Positions 60,759 through 64,000 of a stretch of 64,000 nt of DNA are shown piece by piece. Each line of letters opens with the position of its first letter. Position 1 is the stretch's first letter. The stretch spans positions 106,084 through 170,083 of the forward strand of contig CAZIUL010000005.1 in assembly GCA_964542475.1 (NCBI GenBank), written 5' to 3'. The position numbers and the translations under genes are program-made. Source of the DNA: CAZIUL01 sp964542475. GTDB lineage: Bacteria; Planctomycetota; B15-G4; CAYZWU01. Under the pieces are notes generated by a model. The model did not search any database. It had not been told where the DNA came from and saw nothing but the letters and a program-made list of their open reading frames with translations.

Positions 60759-63700
60759 CACCGGCCCTCTACCGGACCAGAGCGCGCGCGATCTCATCGA
60801 GCGTGCCCTGGACAGGACCCTGCTCGTGGAAGCCGCGGCAGGCACCGGCAAGACCACGTCCATGATAAACCGCATGACATCGCTCATTGCCGAGGGCGGG
60901 TGCAAAAACATCGAGACCATGGCTGCTGTGACCTTCACCCGCAAGGCAGCGGCTGACCTCAGGGCGCGTTTCCAGGTTGCGCTGGAAGAATCGGCGCGGG
61001 AGGCGGCTGATGAAAGCCCTGCCGGGGCGCGCTTGAGCAGGGCGCTGGAACGCATCGACAGCCTGTTTATCGGAACGATCCATTCCTTCTGCGCGAGGCT
61101 CATCAGGGAGCGCCCCGTGGAAGCCCGCGTGGATGTGGAGTTCAGGGAGGCGGACGATCAGGAGGACCTCCGCATGCGCCGGCAGGCCTGGGAGGAGTAT
61201 GCGGCAGCGCTCTATGCCAAGGATGACCCCCTGCTCGACGAGCTCGACAGGCTCGGTCTTGAGATCGGGATGCTTAAAGGTGCGTTCATAAGCTTTGCGG
61301 AGTACCCGGATGTTGACGAATGGCCGGCGGAAAAAACAGCTCTTCCGGATCTCGAAGACGCGGTGCGCGAGCTCAAAGGGTATGCGGCCCACATGAGGCG
61401 GCTCGCGCCGACCTTTCCCGTTGACACGGGCAACGACAGCCTGATGGACAGGTACAGGCGGATCTCGCTCATGTGCATGCATGCGGGCCTCGACGAGACA
61501 AAGGAGGTCATGGAGATCTTCGAGGAATGCAAAACAGCGAACGTGGTTCTGAAAAACTGGCCGGGGGGCAAGGAGCAGGCCAAGCCCGAGAAGGAGCGGT
61601 GGGAGGAGTTTGTTGATAAGCGCGCCGTGCCCATACAGGCTGCCTGGTACGAGCACCGGTACGAACCGGTCATGCGGGCCGTACAGGGGGCAATGAAAAG
61701 CTACGAACGGATCCGCAGCCGCGGCCGCGTGCTCAGCTACCAGGACCTGCTCCTCAAGGCGGCCGCTCTCTTGAAGGCCAACCGGGATGTGCGAGCCTAT
61801 TTCCAGGAGCGTTTCACTCACCTGCTCGTGGACGAGTTCCAGGACACGGATCCGGTCCAGGCGGAGGTGATGCTTCTTCTCGCAGCGGACGACCTCGAGG
61901 AGACCCGCTGGCAAAGATGCAGACCCAGGCCCGGCGCGTTGTTCGTGGTGGGGGATCCGAAGCAGTCGATCTACCGATTTCGCAGGGCGGACATCGTGAC
62001 CTACAACGAGGTGAAGCGGATCATCGAAAGCAGCGGGGGCGAGGTTGTAAACCTGTCCTGCAACTTCCGCACAACACCGCAGGTGATCGAGTGGGTCAAC
62101 GAGAAGTTCGAAAAGGAGTTCCCTGAAAAGGCGACAAAGGAGTCGCCGGTGTATGTTTCGCTTCAGGTCGGGCGCCAAGAAGATGCAAGGGGCGGTCTGA
62201 GCGGAGTAAAGGTTTTGAACCTCAAGGGAAAGAACAAGGACGAGCTTTGCGAAGAAGATGCCGGTGTTATTGCAAGGACCATACGCCGGGCTGTTGACGA
62301 AAAGAAAGCCGTGCCAGGTGATTTTCTCGTTGTGACCAGGAAGCGGGATAGCCTGAGCAGGTACGCGCGTAAGCTCAACGAGCTGGGTATCCCTGTCCGG
62401 GTGACCGGGGGCAGCGCGCTGAGCCGCTCGGAAGAGGTGAGCCTTTTTTACCGCTGCCTTAACGCGGCGGTTCAGCCGGAGGATCCCGTGGCCCTGGTGG
62501 CAGCGCTTCGAAGCGGGCTTTTCGGTGTGAGCGACCGGGCGCTCTACGCTTTCAAGCGCGCGGGCGGGGAGTTTTCGTTCAGGTCCGGAGTGCCTGAGGG
62601 GCTGGGGAAAGATGACGCGGAGACGTTCGCCGCGGTTTTTGGCCGCCTGAAGAGGTACGCCTCCCTGATCGCTAAGCACCCTTGTGCGGCAGCGTTCGAA
62701 ATGGTGGCTGCTGATCTCGGGCTTGTGGCGCGCGCAGCTGCTTCGCCCGGGGGCAGCGAGGCGGCGGGATCGCTGCTGAAGGCAATGGAGCTGTTGCGCG
62801 GTGCCAGGGCGGAGGAGCGAACAGCGGCCGACCTCGTGGAGTACCTCGGCAGGCTCGCCGAAAACGTGGAAGCGTACGACGGGATCGAGGCCATGTCGCG
62901 CGAGGAGCGGCCCGTGCAGGTGATGAACCTCCACAAAGTGAAAGGGCTCGAGGCACCCGTGGTTTTTCTGGCCGATCCAACCGGAAAAGGGAAACATCCC
63001 GTAAGACAGCACATCGACAGGTCAGGGGATGTGGCGCGCGGTTTTTTTTGCATTTACGGCGTTTCAGCGGGAAGAGGCGGGGGAGCGGTTCTTGCCCAGC
63101 CTCCCGGATGGGAGGAGCTCGCTGAAAGGGAGAAACGGTTTCTCGATGCGGAGGAGAAGAGGATTCTTTACGTGGCTGCCACAAGAGCGGGCGAGAGCCT
63201 GATCGTTTCGCAGCGGGCCGAGAGAAAGAACGAAAACCCGTGGCTGTTCTTTGAAAAGGCGTTGGAGAGCCGCCCGGGGCTCGAAGATCCGGGAGAGGTG
63301 TCAGCACCCGTGAAAAAGGAAAAGGAGCTCGTGCCGGAGCATGTTGTGGCGGCGCGCGAGGACAGGCGCTCGAGAATGGAGCTGGTCTCCTCGCCGACTT
63401 ACGAGGTTGCAAAGGCCAAGGACATTTCTTTCGATGCGGGAGCGGCGGCGGGCGTGACAGGCGAAGGGCACGGCATGGAATGGGGGAGCGTGATTCACCT
63501 TCTTCTGCAGGCCGCGATGGAGGATCCCTCCTGTGATCTTTCCGGGCTGGCGCACACGGCGCTGGAGGAAAGCGGCCTGGACCCGGGGCTTTCGAACGAG
63601 GTGCTCGAGGTGGTAAAGAGCGTGAAAAGCTCCGCGATCTGGAAGCGCGCCGAAAAAAGCGAAAAGCGGCTCGCGGAGGTGCCGGTTCATGTGCGTGTGC

Positions 63701-63957
63701 AACAGAGCGGCGATTCGGGGCATGCCGTGCCTGCGATCATGCGCGGTGTGATCGACCTTGTTTTCAAGGAGAACGGCGGGTGGGTGCTGGTCGACTACAA
63801 GACCGACACATTCCATGAAAAGGACAGGCAAGCGCTTGTGGAAAAGTACCGTTCCCAGCTTGAGAACTATGCAAAAGCCTGGGAAGGTGCAACAGACGAA
63901 AAGGTGATCGAAGCCGGGCTTTACTTCACATCCGGCAGCGAGTACGTGGTTTGTTAA
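60745..63957 (+). CDS. addA: AddA-like UvrD-family helicase-nuclease
   Basis: This 1070-residue protein carries VEAAAGTGKTTSMINRM (Walker A), LLVDEFQDTDPVQAEVML (motif II), VVGDPKQSIYRFRRADI (motif III), LSCNFRTTPQV (motif IV) and VMNLHKVKGLEAPVVFLAD (motif V). The C-terminal nuclease has WGSVIHLLLQAAM and LVDYKTDTF. It unwinds and trims DNA ends with AddB for recombination. ATG 60745 is the natural start; a longer reading into the addB gene is in a different frame and rejected. Its TAA stop is the first three bases of an intergenic repeat. Confidence 0.88.
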   Translation: MGKNNTGPLPDQSARDLIERALDRTLLVEAAAGTGKTTSMINRMTSLIAEGGCKNIETMAAVTFTRKAAADLRARFQVALEESAREAADESPAGARLSRALERIDSLFIGTIHSFCARLIRERPVEARVDVEFREADDQEDLRMRRQAWEEYAAALYAKDDPLLDELDRLGLEIGMLKGAFISFAEYPDVDEWPAEKTALPDLEDAVRELKGYAAHMRRLAPTFPVDTGNDSLMDRYRRISLMCMHAGLDETKEVMEIFEECKTANVVLKNWPGGKEQAKPEKERWEEFVDKRAVPIQAAWYEHRYEPVMRAVQGAMKSYERIRSRGRVLSYQDLLLKAAALLKANRDVRAYFQERFTHLLVDEFQDTDPVQAEVMLLLAADDLEETRWQRCRPRPGALFVVGDPKQSIYRFRRADIVTYNEVKRIIESSGGEVVNLSCNFRTTPQVIEWVNEKFEKEFPEKATKESPVYVSLQVGRQEDARGGLSGVKVLNLKGKNKDELCEEDAGVIARTIRRAVDEKKAVPGDFLVVTRKRDSLSRYARKLNELGIPVRVTGGSALSRSEEVSLFYRCLNAAVQPEDPVALVAALRSGLFGVSDRALYAFKRAGGEFSFRSGVPEGLGKDDAETFAAVFGRLKRYASLIAKHPCAAAFEMVAADLGLVARAAASPGGSEAAGSLLKAMELLRGARAEERTAADLVEYLGRLAENVEAYDGIEAMSREERPVQVMNLHKVKGLEAPVVFLADPTGKGKHPVRQHIDRSGDVARGFFCIYGVSAGRGGGAVLAQPPGWEELAEREKRFLDAEEKRILYVAATRAGESLIVSQRAERKNENPWLFFEKALESRPGLEDPGEVSAPVKKEKELVPEHVVAAREDRRSRMELVSSPTYEVAKAKDISFDAGAAAGVTGEGHGMEWGSVIHLLLQAAMEDPSCDLSGLAHTALEESGLDPGLSNEVLEVVKSVKSSAIWKRAEKSEKRLAEVPVHVRVQQSGDSGHAVPAIMRGVIDLVFKENGGWVLVDYKTDTFHEKDRQALVEKYRSQLENYAKAWEGATDEKVIEAGLYFTSGSEYVVC

Positions 63958-63975
63958 CCCGCATATTTCATCCTC
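63955..63975 (-). repeat. TGCGGGTTA intergenic repeat, copy 7
   Basis: TAACCCGCATATTTCATCCTC is the reverse complement of the repeat core. It supplies the TAA stop of the addA-like gene and then runs into another repeat. Confidence 0.8.
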
Positions 63976-64000
63976 AAGAGAACCACGGATGGACACGGAT
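63976..64000 (+). repeat. AGAACCACGGAT repeat at the window end
   Basis: AAGAGAACCACGGATGGACA followed by CGGAT is nearly identical to the copies at 14916-14980. It directly follows repeat copy 7 and is cut by the window edge. Confidence 0.7.

Noticed and set aside
60769..63012. 747-codon minus-strand open frame opposite addA
   Set aside because: It is antisense to clear helicase motifs; its length comes from high GC content.
1..64000. Prophage, integrase, tRNA or rRNA genes
   Set aside because: I saw no integrase, capsid, transposase, tRNA cloverleaf or rRNA segment in the window.

Overview
The window is a roughly 64 kb, GC-rich chromosomal segment from an anaerobic sulfur-metabolising bacterium, probably a metagenome-derived assembly because there is a 10-N scaffold gap at 48983-48992. 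The strongest marker is a nearly complete dissimilatory sulfite reductase locus (dsrA, B, D, N, L, C, then dsrM, K, J, O, P and hemA). DsrD and a canonical DsrC point to sulfite reduction. A DsrL-type NAD(P)H oxidoreductase in the same run is unusual for classical sulfate reducers but is known from several less-studied phyla. No 16S rRNA, tRNA, sat, apr or qmo gene lies in the window, so the phylum cannot be fixed. Desulfobacterota or another phylum with DsrL-bearing reductive dsr loci is possible.

Layout. 1-13646: end of an unidentified gene, then dsr and hemA, all on +. 13647-24900: accessory region with a secreted nuclease, an SGNH hydrolase, a beta-helix protein, a minus-strand ECF sigma / membrane partner / secretin-like operon, a GntR-slipin operon with a clear palindromic operator, and an orphan secretin-N-domain protein. 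25012-33082: redox and energy genes, namely a CoA-disulfide/polysulfide reductase fused to rhodanese, an HdrC-HdrB-FrdB-FrdA type soluble fumarate reductase, and an ADP-forming acyl-CoA synthetase. 33188-38403: a two-component system with odd domain fusions, small Cys-rich proteins and a two-subunit class I fumarase. 38613-42525: a peptide-use group (M24 peptidase, POT transporter, PepT). 42840-46413: secreted Kelch and subtilisin-like proteins. 46862-49876: a Ser/Thr kinase-WD40 gene broken by a frameshift, a stop and the assembly gap. 50224-51647: SatD and DUF3307. 51821-56662: a bacillithiol operon (methyltransferase, bshC, bshB1, bshA, MBL hydrolase). 56921-63957: a CDP-alcohol phosphatidyltransferase and an AddB/AddA-type nuclease-helicase pair.

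How it fits together: DsrAB reduces sulfite with DsrC as sulfur carrier. DsrMKJOP ties the DsrC trisulfide/thiol cycle to the membrane, DsrL may link DsrAB to NAD(P)H, and HemA feeds tetrapyrrole synthesis for siroheme and hemes. Fumarase and the Hdr-linked fumarate reductase form a C4 branch whose electron partner is probably a thiol or ferredoxin, because no membrane anchor is encoded. Bacillithiol is the inferred low-molecular-weight thiol.

Intergenic DNA is crowded with at least four dispersed repeat families. One of them repeatedly supplies the stop codon of the adjacent gene.
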